From: Solobacterium sp. UBA3691
GTDB lineage: Bacteria > Bacillota_I > Bacilli_A > Erysipelotrichales > Erysipelotrichaceae
Assembly (NCBI GenBank): GCA_002372175.1
Contig: DFIS01000066.1
Coordinates: 1,652-37,136 of the forward strand
Length of the DNA stretch: 35,485 nt
Direction of reading: 5' to 3'
The notes under the pieces are model-generated. The model ran no database searches. It was not told where the DNA came from and saw only the letters and a program-made list of their open reading frames with translations. Numbering within the stretch: the stretch's first letter is position 1; every line of letters begins with the position of its first letter. A program made the position numbers and the translations under genes. Positions 24,577-32,728 of the stretch are shown here, one piece after another.

Positions 24577-24578
24577 TC

Positions 24579-24607
24579 TTCACTTTAAGATAAGTCTTTG
24601 GTATAAT
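24579..24607 (+). promoter_or_regulatory. Promoter for yebC
   Basis: TTCACT (24579-24584), 17 nt, extended -10 TGgTATAAT (TATAAT at 24602-24607). Its -35 box is 2 nt from the -35 box of the divergent phosphatase promoter. Confidence 0.75.
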
Positions 24608-24638
24608 TGAAGCGCTTATTTGGAAGGTGGAATGAATT

Positions 24639-25364
24639 ATGGGAAGAGCACATGAAGTACGTGCAGCATCTATGGCTAAGACTGCAGCAATCAAATCCAA
24701 GCTGTATTCTCGTTTTGGTAAGGAATTATACATTGCGGCTAAGTCTGGTGTCCCTGATCCGGATATGAACCTTGCACTGCGCAGGAAGATCGCAGAAGCG
24801 AAATCCAACCAGATTCCTGCGGATGTAATCAAAAGAGCTATCGATAAGGCGAAAGGCGGCTCCGATGAGAACTATACGGAATGCCGTTATGAGGGCTTCG
24901 GTCCCGGAAGCAGCACTGTCATCGTTGACTGTCTGACAGACAATACCAACCGTTCGTTAACAGCTGTCAAGACATGCTTTAACAAGGCACGCGGTGCCAA
25001 GATGGCAAATAACGGTGCTGTATCCTTCAATTATGATCAGGTTGGTCTGTTTGTCTTCAACTATGAGGATGAAGAGGCTGTGCTGGATGCCATGATGGAA
25101 GAAGATATCGATGTCAAGGATATTACTGTAGAAGATGGTGAAATGACTGTCACTACGGCATTCCAGGACTTTGGCAAAGGACAGGAAGCAATCGAAAAAC
25201 TGATCCCCGGTGTAACATTTGAGATCTGTGAGGCAACGATGCTGCCGAATGAGTATGTTGAACTTGAGGGTGAAGAATTAGAAGCTTTTGAGAAGCTGCT
25301 GAGTCTGTTGAATGAAACAGATGATGTAAACAAGGTTTATCACAACGTCAGACTCTCTGACTGA
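24639..25364 (+). CDS. yebC: YebC/PmpR/TACO1-family protein
   Basis: A 241-residue member of the YebC family, described as a DNA-binding regulator in some bacteria and as a factor that relieves ribosome stalling in others. The N-terminus MGRAHEVRAASMAKTAA is nearly invariant in the family, and NLALRRKIAEAKSNQIP, GFGPGS and NNGAVSFNYDQVG follow as expected. GGAAGGTGG (24622-24630) is a strong ribosome site. The gene stands alone with its own promoter, and its last 25 nt overlap the convergent tmcAL gene. Confidence 0.95.
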   Translation: MGRAHEVRAASMAKTAAIKSKLYSRFGKELYIAAKSGVPDPDMNLALRRKIAEAKSNQIPADVIKRAIDKAKGGSDENYTECRYEGFGPGSSTVIVDCLTDNTNRSLTAVKTCFNKARGAKMANNGAVSFNYDQVGLFVFNYEDEEAVLDAMMEEDIDVKDITVEDGEMTVTTAFQDFGKGQEAIEKLIPGVTFEICEATMLPNEYVELEGEELEAFEKLLSLLNETDDVNKVYHNVRLSD

Positions 25365-26491
25365 AGCTTACGGTAAACAGGACCCTGAATCTCGCGTTTA
25401 TTGATATAAACGCGTTTTTCTTCGGGCAGAACCAGGCCGTAGACGTTGGCTGCACGCAGTTCGATCTCACGCCAGGGACGGGGATTCTCGGCATATGTGC
25501 TGGCAATACGCACACCGCTGTCCTTCAGCTCGCGAAGATGCTTTCTGCCGGTATCGTTAAAAGCCAGCACCCGCAGGGTATCCCATGCCGGCAGGCGTCT
25601 TACTTCTTCGTATGTTATACCTAAGAGCAGATGGCATAGACAGCGTCTGATCCGGCTGCGTGTATATCTTGCGTTGACACAGCTGTCAAGGAATCCCTGA
25701 TAAGTGGGATTTTCTTCTGCCTGTCTGACCAGGTGGCGTTCAATGCCTTCGTTGAACAGGAAAACAGACTGCAGCTGATCACGCTTTGCTGTAAGCAGAT
25801 ACATGCGCAGATACGGATAATAAAGCTCCAGACGGTTCAGATCCGCATGGATCAGGATATCTTTCATCGGTGTGGAATCACCGATATCACGGCTGTTATA
25901 CAGGGCCTCACGGATCGCCAGGGCACTGCTGTATTCACCAATCGCAGGATCAAGATAATCACCTGTACGCTGTATCAGAACCGGTCTGATGTCCGTATCA
26001 GCCAGTTCTTTCAGGTAGGCAACAGCGAGAATATCATTCGGTGCCATCTCTCTTGTCAGCAGTCCGTAGGCTTTCGGATAACCGATACCGGCAGAAAGGG
26101 ATGCCCGCAGATGGTCCGGGTCTATACTTGTAGAAGCGATATCCTGCAGATTATCCAGATCGCCGCACTCACTGCCGAAACTCAGGTGTGTGATGCCGGC
26201 TTTTTTCAGGACGCTGATACTGCCATGGGCAAAGGCAGAGGCAGCCTGCAGGGAATAGATCGTCGGCAGCTCAAAAACGATATCGATACCCTGATCGACA
26301 GCCGCAGCTGCTCTTGTCCACTTATCGACAACGGCCGGCTCCCCGCGCTGTACGAAATTACCGGACATGACGGCGACCATCACATCGGGAGATACTGCCT
26401 CCTTTGTCAGTTCGATCTGTCTTTTATGTCCGTAATGAAACGGATTATATTCGGCAACGATGCCGCATACTGTTTTTCCATACTCTGTCAT
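25340..26491 (-). CDS. tmcAL: tRNA(Met) cytidine acetate ligase TmcAL
   Basis: Forms N4-acetylcytidine at the wobble base of elongator tRNA-Met using acetate and ATP. At 383 residues it is a typical TmcAL length. The nucleotidyltransferase-like opening GIVAEYNPFHYGH has H19 and H22 of the HxGH motif, followed by VMSGNFVQRGEPAV and FELPTIYSLQAA, which are characteristic. The start codon at 26491 gives the standard N-terminus. I found no Shine-Dalgarno sequence; a weak TAACAT on the minus strand lies 6 nt before the ATG. It faces the lysophospholipase-like gene across a 45-nt gap. Confidence 0.94.
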   Translation of the reverse strand: MTEYGKTVCGIVAEYNPFHYGHKRQIELTKEAVSPDVMVAVMSGNFVQRGEPAVVDKWTRAAAAVDQGIDIVFELPTIYSLQAASAFAHGSISVLKKAGITHLSFGSECGDLDNLQDIASTSIDPDHLRASLSAGIGYPKAYGLLTREMAPNDILAVAYLKELADTDIRPVLIQRTGDYLDPAIGEYSSALAIREALYNSRDIGDSTPMKDILIHADLNRLELYYPYLRMYLLTAKRDQLQSVFLFNEGIERHLVRQAEENPTYQGFLDSCVNARYTRSRIRRCLCHLLLGITYEEVRRLPAWDTLRVLAFNDTGRKHLRELKDSGVRIASTYAENPRPWREIELRAANVYGLVLPEEKRVYINKREIQGPVYRKLQSESLTL

Positions 26492-26498
26492 AGCTATA

Positions 26499-26507
26499 TG
26501 TTACAAT
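26499..26507 (+). promoter_or_regulatory. Extended -10 promoter for the 26537 hydrolase
   Basis: TGtTACAAT (TACAAT at 26502-26507), with no good -35. It lies 29 nt before the start codon. Confidence 0.45.
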
Positions 26508-26536
26508 AAATACAAAGAGAATCGAGGAAAAATCAT

Positions 26537-27412
26537 ATGAGCAAACTGGCTGTAAGTATCTTCAGACCTGCAGGTGCTGCCAAGGGTGCCGTGGAGATCA
26601 TACACGGTATGTCGGAACACCGTAAACGGTACGATGACTTTGCAAGGTTTTTATGCGAAAACGGATATGCTGTATATACATTCGATCTTCCCGGACATGG
26701 CGAGAACGAAGGTCTGCGCGGGTGGTTCGGTGAAAAGGACGGATGGGATTACGTGCTGTACAGTGCTGCCGAAGTGATGAAGACCGCAAAGAGCGAGAAT
26801 CCGGGTATTCCGTTTATCCTGTTCGGACATTCGATGGGAACGATCGTTGCCAGATGCCTTCTGCAGGAGTATGACAGTGAACTGGATGGGCTTGTGCTGA
26901 CCGGAGCGCCGAATTATCAGCCGGCGGTCAAGGCCGGTATTGCTCTTGGCAAGGTGCTGAAGATGACCAAAGGCGCAAGAGGGCACAGTGCGGTCATGGA
27001 CCAGGCTGTTACCGGCAACTTCAACAAGGCTGTAAAAGACCCGAAGACCCCGTATGACTGGATCAGCTATAATACGGAGAATATTCAGAAGTATGTTGAT
27101 GATCCGCAGTGCGGTTTCCCGTTTACGATCCAGGGCTATATCGATGAGCTGACCGGTCTTGAACGTCTTCATGATTCGTCAAAGTACAGATGCACGAAGA
27201 AGGGTCTGCCGGTGCTGTTTGCGGCCGGTAAGGATGATCCCTGCATCGGCGGTGAGGCGGGCTTTGCGGATTCGATCGCAACACTGACAAAGGCAGGATA
27301 TACGGATATTGATTCCAAACTGTATGACGGTATGCGCCATGAGATCCTCAATGAGACCGATCATATGCGTGTATATGAGGATATTTTGAACTGGATCAGA
27401 CAAAAAGTATAA
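26537..27412 (+). CDS. Alpha/beta hydrolase, monoacylglycerol lipase / lysophospholipase type
   Basis: A 291-residue cytoplasmic serine hydrolase of the Hydrolase_4 group. EIIHGMSEHRKRY supplies the oxyanion-hole region, the nucleophile is S99 in FGHSMGT, the likely acid is in AAGKDDPCIGG, and the base is the His in MRHEILNE near the C-terminus. TFDLPGHGENEG is typical of the monoacylglycerol lipase family. GAGGAAA lies about 8 nt upstream. No partner gene is suggested by the context, as the gene has its own promoter and the next unit starts with a strong promoter. Confidence 0.9.
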   Translation: MSKLAVSIFRPAGAAKGAVEIIHGMSEHRKRYDDFARFLCENGYAVYTFDLPGHGENEGLRGWFGEKDGWDYVLYSAAEVMKTAKSENPGIPFILFGHSMGTIVARCLLQEYDSELDGLVLTGAPNYQPAVKAGIALGKVLKMTKGARGHSAVMDQAVTGNFNKAVKDPKTPYDWISYNTENIQKYVDDPQCGFPFTIQGYIDELTGLERLHDSSKYRCTKKGLPVLFAAGKDDPCIGGEAGFADSIATLTKAGYTDIDSKLYDGMRHEILNETDHMRVYEDILNWIRQKV

Positions 27413-27419
27413 ACTTAAA

Positions 27420-27448
27420 TTGACTTTGGATATCTGTTTGCCTATAAT
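27420..27448 (+). promoter_or_regulatory. Strong sigma-A promoter of yceD-rpmF
   Basis: TTGACT (27420-27425), 17 nt, TATAAT (27443-27448). Near-perfect consensus, as expected for a ribosomal protein operon. Confidence 0.88.
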
Positions 27449-27478
27449 ATTTAACGTTACGAACTGGAGATTTTTATT

Positions 27479-27988
27479 GTGAAATGGTCACGTTCAGAAC
27501 TGGTGAATGCACCGGGCAGAAGTGTTGTCTTCGATGAGGAGGTCAGGATCGATGCCAAAGCCTTTGCCGGAAATTCACGGATCAATAGTGTAAAAGATGT
27601 CCGTGTATCCGGAAGAGGGAATCTTGATCTGGAGAATGACAGTTTCTATGTGACACTTGCAGTAAAGGGAACGATGCTGGTTCCTGATGCTGTGACAGGC
27701 AGAGAGATCGACTACGATTTCGAGACCGACAGTGAAGAGATCTATACCTTTGCGGAGAGCGAGGATGAGGAAGTTCGTACTGCGGAAAATGATGTCATAG
27801 ACTTATTGCCTGCGGTAATAGATATGATATTATTGGAGGTGCCGCTACAGGTGACACACGCAGTTCCTGAAGAATATCCTTCCGGTGACGGCTGGCGGAT
27901 TATTACTGAGGAAGAGTATCAGAAGAGTCAGGAAGATCGCATTGACCCGCGCCTGGCAAAGTTAAAGGATTATATCGAGGAAAAGTAG
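27479..27988 (+). CDS. yceD: YceD family protein (DUF177)
   Basis: A 169-residue acidic protein of the DUF177/YceD family, which in most bacteria sits directly before rpmF, as here; a role linked to 23S rRNA or ribosome production has been proposed for the family. Typical features are the VSGRGNL-like strand, the acidic segment around residues 80-105 and the C-terminal DPRLAKLKDYI. The start is GTG at 27479, about 10 nt after a GGAG element; there is no in-frame ATG nearby that keeps the N-terminal domain. It is 13 nt upstream of rpmF. Confidence 0.9.
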   Translation: MKWSRSELVNAPGRSVVFDEEVRIDAKAFAGNSRINSVKDVRVSGRGNLDLENDSFYVTLAVKGTMLVPDAVTGREIDYDFETDSEEIYTFAESEDEEVRTAENDVIDLLPAVIDMILLEVPLQVTHAVPEEYPSGDGWRIITEEEYQKSQEDRIDPRLAKLKDYIEEK

Positions 27989-28001
27989 GAGGTATCAGGA
28001 A

Positions 28002-28175
28002 ATGGCAGTACAGCAGAGAAGAAATTCCAAGACAAGACGCGATAAGAGAAGAACTCATTACAAGCTGAAGAGTGTAACGGTTGTTAAGTGCCCGGTTTGC
28101 GGTGCCGCTAAGCAGCCTCATCATGCCTGCCCGAACTGTGGTTCAACAGGCAAGCTTGCAACACCTGCAGCGTAA
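28002..28175 (+). CDS. rpmF: Large subunit ribosomal protein bL32
   Basis: A 57-residue ribosomal protein. It opens MAVQQRRNSKTRRDKRRTHY, the classic bL32 basic N-terminus, and has a zinc ribbon with C30, C33, C43 and C46 (CPVC, CPNC), so it is the zinc-binding form rather than the Cys-less paralogue made under zinc starvation. AGGAGGT just ahead of the start is a consensus ribosome site. It shares the strong promoter with yceD and is followed by a terminator. Confidence 0.97.
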   Translation: MAVQQRRNSKTRRDKRRTHYKLKSVTVVKCPVCGAAKQPHHACPNCGSTGKLATPAA

Positions 28176-28198
28176 GATTCCGGAAATGTAAAAAGAAG

Positions 28199-28226
28199 AT
28201 CTGTCTGGTAATCAGGCAGATTTTTT
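28199..28226 (+). terminator. Intrinsic terminator of yceD-rpmF
   Basis: ATCTGTCTG (28199-28207), loop GTAAT, CAGGCAGAT (28213-28221), then TTTTT. Nine pairs, one of them G-U. Confidence 0.92.
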
Positions 28227-28253
28227 ATGTTTGAGATTATCATATTCGTTATG

Positions 28254-28262
28254 TGGTATCAT
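28254..28262 (+). promoter_or_regulatory. Extended -10 promoter of the polysaccharide cluster
   Basis: TGgTATCAT (TATCAT at 28257-28262), 11 nt before the ATG of the first flippase. No clear -35. The transcript leader would be only about 5 nt. Confidence 0.5.
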
Positions 28263-28273
28263 ATACAGAGAGT

Positions 28274-29719
28274 ATGGACAGAAAACTGATCAGAAACTAC
28301 ATCTATAACATACTGTACCAGATCGTCAGGGTGATCATGCCCTTACTGGTCACACCGTATGTTTATGAACATATCACAGCTCCTGTGGTGGGTATCTCCG
28401 ACTATGCCGGCAGTATCATGCAGTGGTTTATCCTTGTGGGTATTCTCGGTGTAAATACTTACGGCAACAGAGAGATCGCCAGAGTCAGGGATGACCGGGA
28501 TAAGCTCAGTACGACATTCTTTGAGATCCTGGCCATGCAGATGACCAATATGGTCATTGCGGCTGCAGCATACTATCTGTTTATCCGCTTTGCGATCACG
28601 AAGAACTATACGATCTTTGTGCTGGCGGGGACCACGATGCTGGCATCCATGCTTGACATTACCTGGTTCTATTACGGCGTGGAGGACTTCCGCAAGGCCA
28701 GTATACGGAATATCATCGTTAAGCTGATCGGGGTCTTCCTGATCATGACTGTCTGTAAGACACCGGATGATCTCTGGAAGTATGTGCTGATCAATTCCGG
28801 CTGTGAACTGCTTGGCCAGGTGATCATGTTTGTGCAGCTGCGGCAGTACATCGACTTCCGTCCGATCTCTCTGAAGCAGGCATACAGGAATCACTTTATC
28901 CCGACCTTCAGACTGTTTGTGCCGACCGTAGCGATCTCAGTGTATACGATGCTCGACAGGACGATGCTGGGATACCTGCACAGTGAAGAACACCTGAATT
29001 ACTACAAGACAGCGATGAGCTTTGTACAGATGTTCCTGTACTTTATTACTTCGATCGGGGCTGTTGTTCTGCCGCGTGTTTCCAATATTATCCATAACCG
29101 GGCGGATGGTGAAAAACAGACTGCCGAGCTGATCAATACGACGATGAAGATCAGCTGTATGCTGGCTCTGCCGATGTGCTTCGGCATGTATGCGATCGCC
29201 GATAAGTTTATCTCCTGGTTCCTGCCGACGGCACCGATCATTGCCGGTCTGATCCGTTTCGGAGGTCCTATCGTTGTGTTTATCTCAATGTCCAATGTTA
29301 CCGGTATACAGTACATGGTGCCCAGAGGCATGGAAAAGCAGTATACGGGAAGTGTGCTGGCAGGGGCTTTGATCAACTTTTGTCTGAATGCTTTCCTGAT
29401 TCCTGCCTACGGCGCGTATGGGGCTGTTATTTCGAGCGTTGTGGCAGAGTGTACGGTATTCCTCATCCAGTATATTTCGATCCGTAAACTGGTCAGGATC
29501 AACTTCCTGCAGAAGAGCTATCCTGTCTATCTGCTGGCATCAGCCGTCATGTTTGTGCTTGTGCGCATGGTGATCACGAGGATGCCCGGCAATCTGTTCG
29601 GGACAGTCGTCTCCATTGCGGCCGGCATGGCTGTATATGCACTGATCCTGATCATCTGCAGGGAAGATCTGATGATGAGAGTATTATCACGTTTGACAAG
29701 GAGAAAAGCGAATGCCTGA
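28274..29719 (+). CDS. Polysaccharide flippase, MOP/Wzx type (first of two)
   Basis: A 481-residue membrane protein with about 12-14 hydrophobic spans, expected to move lipid-linked oligosaccharide units across the membrane. The opening KLIRNYIYNILYQIVRVIMP and TPYVYEHI, and the later LGVNTYGNREIA, match the Wzx/RfbX pattern of Gram-positive capsule clusters. I chose the ATG at 28274: a GTG at 28253 in the same frame would place the -10 box inside the gene. No real ribosome site is present (AGAGAG ends 1 nt from the ATG). The 3' end overlaps the first GT2 gene by 8 nt. Confidence 0.9.
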   Translation: MDRKLIRNYIYNILYQIVRVIMPLLVTPYVYEHITAPVVGISDYAGSIMQWFILVGILGVNTYGNREIARVRDDRDKLSTTFFEILAMQMTNMVIAAAAYYLFIRFAITKNYTIFVLAGTTMLASMLDITWFYYGVEDFRKASIRNIIVKLIGVFLIMTVCKTPDDLWKYVLINSGCELLGQVIMFVQLRQYIDFRPISLKQAYRNHFIPTFRLFVPTVAISVYTMLDRTMLGYLHSEEHLNYYKTAMSFVQMFLYFITSIGAVVLPRVSNIIHNRADGEKQTAELINTTMKISCMLALPMCFGMYAIADKFISWFLPTAPIIAGLIRFGGPIVVFISMSNVTGIQYMVPRGMEKQYTGSVLAGALINFCLNAFLIPAYGAYGAVISSVVAECTVFLIQYISIRKLVRINFLQKSYPVYLLASAVMFVLVRMVITRMPGNLFGTVVSIAAGMAVYALILIICREDLMMRVLSRLTRRKANA

Positions 29720-30698
29720 AGTCAGTGTAGTGATCAATCTGTATAATTCCGAGAAGTATCTGGCCAAAGCCATAGAATCGGTGCTGGCACAGACATACAG
29801 GGACTTTGAACTGATCCTGGTCAATGACGGCAGTAAGGATGGTTCACTGGCGATCTGCAGGGAATATGAACAGAAGGATCCCCGGGTCAGAGTTATTGAT
29901 AAACCAAACGGAGGACTTGCGGATGCCCGCAATGCCGGTCTTGAAGCAGCCGCAGGGAAGTACATCGAGTTTATTGACGGAGATGACTGGATCGAGCCGG
30001 ATCTTCTCGAGAGATGTATTGCCAGGCTGAAGGAGACGGATGCGGATATCGTGATCTTTGATATCTACCAGTATTTTGTACAGACGGATACGAAGGAGAT
30101 CATCAGTCATGATTATGATGAAAAGCAGGTATACCGGCTGTATGATCATCCCGAGATGATCACGAAGATGAAGAATGCGGCCTGGAACAAGATCTACCGG
30201 CGTTCGCTGTTCATGGACAACAATATCCGTTATCCCTGGGGATATAATTATGAAGATCTCGGAACCACGTACAGACTGCTGGCAAGGGCGGATAAGATCG
30301 CCTTCATCAACCGTCCGCTGTATAACTATCTGCAGGATCGTCCCGGCAATCTGACAGGATTATTCAATATGTCTGTCTACTGTGTTCTGGATATGATCAA
30401 ACTGACGATCGATGACTATACGAAGCTCGGGATCTATGAACACTATTATGAGGAGCTGAAATACCTGGGTATTATCAATATCATGGAATGTCTGAAGAAG
30501 ACAAGAAACTGCCGTGATACGAAGATGGCAGACAAGTTTATCCAGGTATGTTTCTGGTATATGCGGAAGACCTGGCCGGAGTATCCCAGGTGCAGATATC
30601 CTGTCCTGAGAGAGAAATACGACCGGATCTATGCGGATGAAAGACTGCTGAAGATGTATCTTGCGGTCAAACGCCTGAGAATGAAAAAGGAGGGCTGA
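29712..30698 (+). CDS. GT2-family glycosyltransferase (first of three)
   Basis: A 328-residue GT-A enzyme that adds a sugar to the lipid-linked repeat unit on the cytoplasmic face. Motifs are VSVVINLYNSEKYL, VNDGSKDGS (nucleotide binding), NGGLADARNAG and the metal-binding FIDGDDWIEPD, followed by AAWNKIYRR, which is usual in capsule GT2 proteins. No membrane span is seen. The ATG lies within the last codons of the flippase gene, so the two are translationally linked. The sugar and linkage cannot be read from sequence. Confidence 0.93.
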   Translation: MPEVSVVINLYNSEKYLAKAIESVLAQTYRDFELILVNDGSKDGSLAICREYEQKDPRVRVIDKPNGGLADARNAGLEAAAGKYIEFIDGDDWIEPDLLERCIARLKETDADIVIFDIYQYFVQTDTKEIISHDYDEKQVYRLYDHPEMITKMKNAAWNKIYRRSLFMDNNIRYPWGYNYEDLGTTYRLLARADKIAFINRPLYNYLQDRPGNLTGLFNMSVYCVLDMIKLTIDDYTKLGIYEHYYEELKYLGIINIMECLKKTRNCRDTKMADKFIQVCFWYMRKTWPEYPRCRYPVLREKYDRIYADERLLKMYLAVKRLRMKKEG

Positions 30699-30700
30699 AT

Positions 30701-31747
30701 ATGCCTAAAGTAACGATCATTGTACCAATCTATAATGTTGAGAAATACGTGCGGGCATGTTTTGAGTCTCTGCGTCTGCAGGCAGGAAATGATCATGTGG
30801 TGCTGGCGGTAAACGACGGCTCTCCCGACAACAGTCAGCAGATCATCGATGAGTATACAGAGAAGTATCCTGAACTCTTTCACAGTATCGTAAAGGAGAA
30901 CGGCGGTTACGGTTCTGTCCTGCAGAGAGCGATCGCAGAGATCGATACACCGTATTTCCTTGTCTGCGACCCTGATGATACGCTTGAGGACAATGCGGTC
31001 AGGACACTGCTGGATCTGGCTGAAGTATCCGGCGCTGATATTACCTGCGGAGCCAAGTCATATGTGTATGACGGGTCTGACCGCAAAGACTACACACCGT
31101 CCTATAACGATACATTTGTGAAGCTGAAGGTCAATACGGTCTACCACCGGGACAGGGAAGATTTCGCAGATCTCTTCTTCCTTGATCCAAGTCCTCATGC
31201 CAAGCTGTATAAGACCGATGTCGCCCGGAATATCACATTCCTGACCAAGGTAGGCTATACTGACAACATGCTGTTCTATCTGAGTCTTCTTGACGCATCC
31301 AAAGTCGTCTATACCGATATCAGTCTTGCCAACTATCTCGTTGACCGTCCCGGCAATACGATGACGGATGTCAGCTACAAGGCTCTCAGCGGACAGACAT
31401 CTGTATTCCGCAGTATCATCGAACAGGCAGAGAAGAGAGAGAACGTACCGGATATCTTCTGGTACAGAATGTTTGAAAGCTTCAAGTATATTCTCTATCA
31501 GACAAGAAGGCTCAGCTGTACACAGGAACAGTATGAACAGGCGATGGATCAGTTAGGTGAACTGGTTAGCTGTCTGCGTCCGCATGCGGATGTGATCAGG
31601 CCTCTCTACAGGAAGTATACGCGCAATGCCTTTGTTGAGAAGCAGAGGGATGCTTTCCTGCTTACGGAAAGATTCGGTGACCGTACATTCGGCAGACTGA
31701 AGAAAAAGATGGCAGCGGAGTTTGCGGCTGCCCATCAGGGTCAGTAG
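30701..31747 (+). CDS. GT2-family glycosyltransferase (second, divergent)
   Basis: A 348-residue GT-A protein. It opens VTIIVPIYNVEKYVRACFES and has VNDGSPDNS. Compared with its two neighbours it lacks the NGGLSDARN motif, which reads ENGGYGSVLQRAI, and the DxD region reads CDPDDTLED. These changes are shared by a GT2 branch in which the acceptor region differs, so it likely adds a different sugar. It starts 2 nt after the previous stop, with AAGGAGG about 9 nt upstream of the ATG. Confidence 0.92.
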   Translation: MPKVTIIVPIYNVEKYVRACFESLRLQAGNDHVVLAVNDGSPDNSQQIIDEYTEKYPELFHSIVKENGGYGSVLQRAIAEIDTPYFLVCDPDDTLEDNAVRTLLDLAEVSGADITCGAKSYVYDGSDRKDYTPSYNDTFVKLKVNTVYHRDREDFADLFFLDPSPHAKLYKTDVARNITFLTKVGYTDNMLFYLSLLDASKVVYTDISLANYLVDRPGNTMTDVSYKALSGQTSVFRSIIEQAEKRENVPDIFWYRMFESFKYILYQTRRLSCTQEQYEQAMDQLGELVSCLRPHADVIRPLYRKYTRNAFVEKQRDAFLLTERFGDRTFGRLKKKMAAEFAAAHQGQ

Positions 31748-31751
31748 TCTG

Positions 31752-31760
31752 TGGTATAAT
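31752..31760 (+). promoter_or_regulatory. Internal extended -10 before the third GT2 gene
   Basis: TGgTATAAT (TATAAT at 31755-31760) lies between the second GT2 stop (31747) and the ATG at 31769, leaving 8 nt to the start codon. There is no ribosome site and no clear -35. Confidence 0.5.
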
Positions 31761-31768
31761 TAACAAAT

Positions 31769-32728
31769 ATGAAAGTATCTGTGATCGTACCTGTATACAA
31801 CGTTGAGAAGTATCTTGAGGAATGTCTGGAGTCTCTGCTGGCGCAGACGCTGCAGGATATGGAAGTGATCATCGTCAATGACGGGAGCACTGACAGCAGT
31901 CCTGTGATCGCAAGGCATTATGCCGACCTCTATCCCGAGAGATTTACACTTCTGAACAAACCTAACGGCGGTCTTTCGGATGCCCGCAATTACGGTATTC
32001 CGTATGCCGGGGGAGAGTATATCGCTTTCCTTGACAGTGATGACTTTGTTGAGAAGGATCTGTATGAAAAACTGCTGAATAAAGCTCAGGAAGGCTATGA
32101 CGTCGTGGTGACGGATATCGAGTACTGGTATACCGATCCTGCCAGGCGTACGGTCATGAAGGGGCTCAGCGAACGGGATATCCCGGATATCCGCAAACGG
32201 GCGCTGCTTTCACCGATGTTTGCCTGGAACAAGCTTTATAAAGCCGAATACTTCAAGGACAGGGGATACCGCTATCCGCTGAATACATGGTATGAGGATC
32301 TGCCGGTAACGACGATGATCTTTGCGGAAGCTGAGAATATCGGTTATCTGCCGGAGTGTCTGATCCACTACCGTCAAAGGGAAGGCAGTATCATGCAGAA
32401 CAGTGATTCGCCGCGTCTGGCGGAGATCTTCGGGGTCATGGAGATGGTCCGGGAGAACTTCCGCACCAATCACCTGGAAGATACATACCATGATGAACTG
32501 GAGTATCTGCATATTGAGCATCTGCGTCTTTACGGTATGTTCCGCTTCATCCGTTCCAACAGCTGGGAAACGTATTATGACCGCAGTGAACAGGTCATGA
32601 AGCAGTATTACCCGGAGTGGAAGAAGAATAAATATATTTGCGGCCTTGGTCTCAAGAACCGGGTCTTCCTGCAGTTTTACAGCAAATTTACCGCGGGGAT
32701 CTTTCACCGCCGGATTAGAGGAGCCTGA
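31769..32728 (+). CDS. GT2-family glycosyltransferase (third)
   Basis: A 319-residue GT-A enzyme with VSVIVPVYNVEKYLEECLES, VNDGSTDSS, NGGLSDARNYG, the metal-binding FLDSDDFVEKD and FAWNKLYKAE. It resembles the first GT2 more than the second. It has no Shine-Dalgarno sequence, and a TATAAT box lies 8 nt before its ATG, so it may be made from its own leaderless mRNA as well as by read-through. Its stop (TGA, 32726-32728) overlaps the proposed ATT start of the next gene. Confidence 0.93.
   Translation: MKVSVIVPVYNVEKYLEECLESLLAQTLQDMEVIIVNDGSTDSSPVIARHYADLYPERFTLLNKPNGGLSDARNYGIPYAGGEYIAFLDSDDFVEKDLYEKLLNKAQEGYDVVVTDIEYWYTDPARRTVMKGLSERDIPDIRKRALLSPMFAWNKLYKAEYFKDRGYRYPLNTWYEDLPVTTMIFAEAENIGYLPECLIHYRQREGSIMQNSDSPRLAEIFGVMEMVRENFRTNHLEDTYHDELEYLHIEHLRLYGMFRFIRSNSWETYYDRSEQVMKQYYPEWKKNKYICGLGLKNRVFLQFYSKFTAGIFHRRIRGA

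Noticed and set aside
24542..24832. 97 extra N-terminal codons for the minus-strand phosphatase
   Set aside because: They are antisense to the start of yebC and its promoter, and the family N-terminus begins exactly at MSVYVISDLHG.
28253..28273. Upstream GTG start for the first flippase
   Set aside because: It would place the extended -10 box inside the coding region, and the added residues do not belong to the family.
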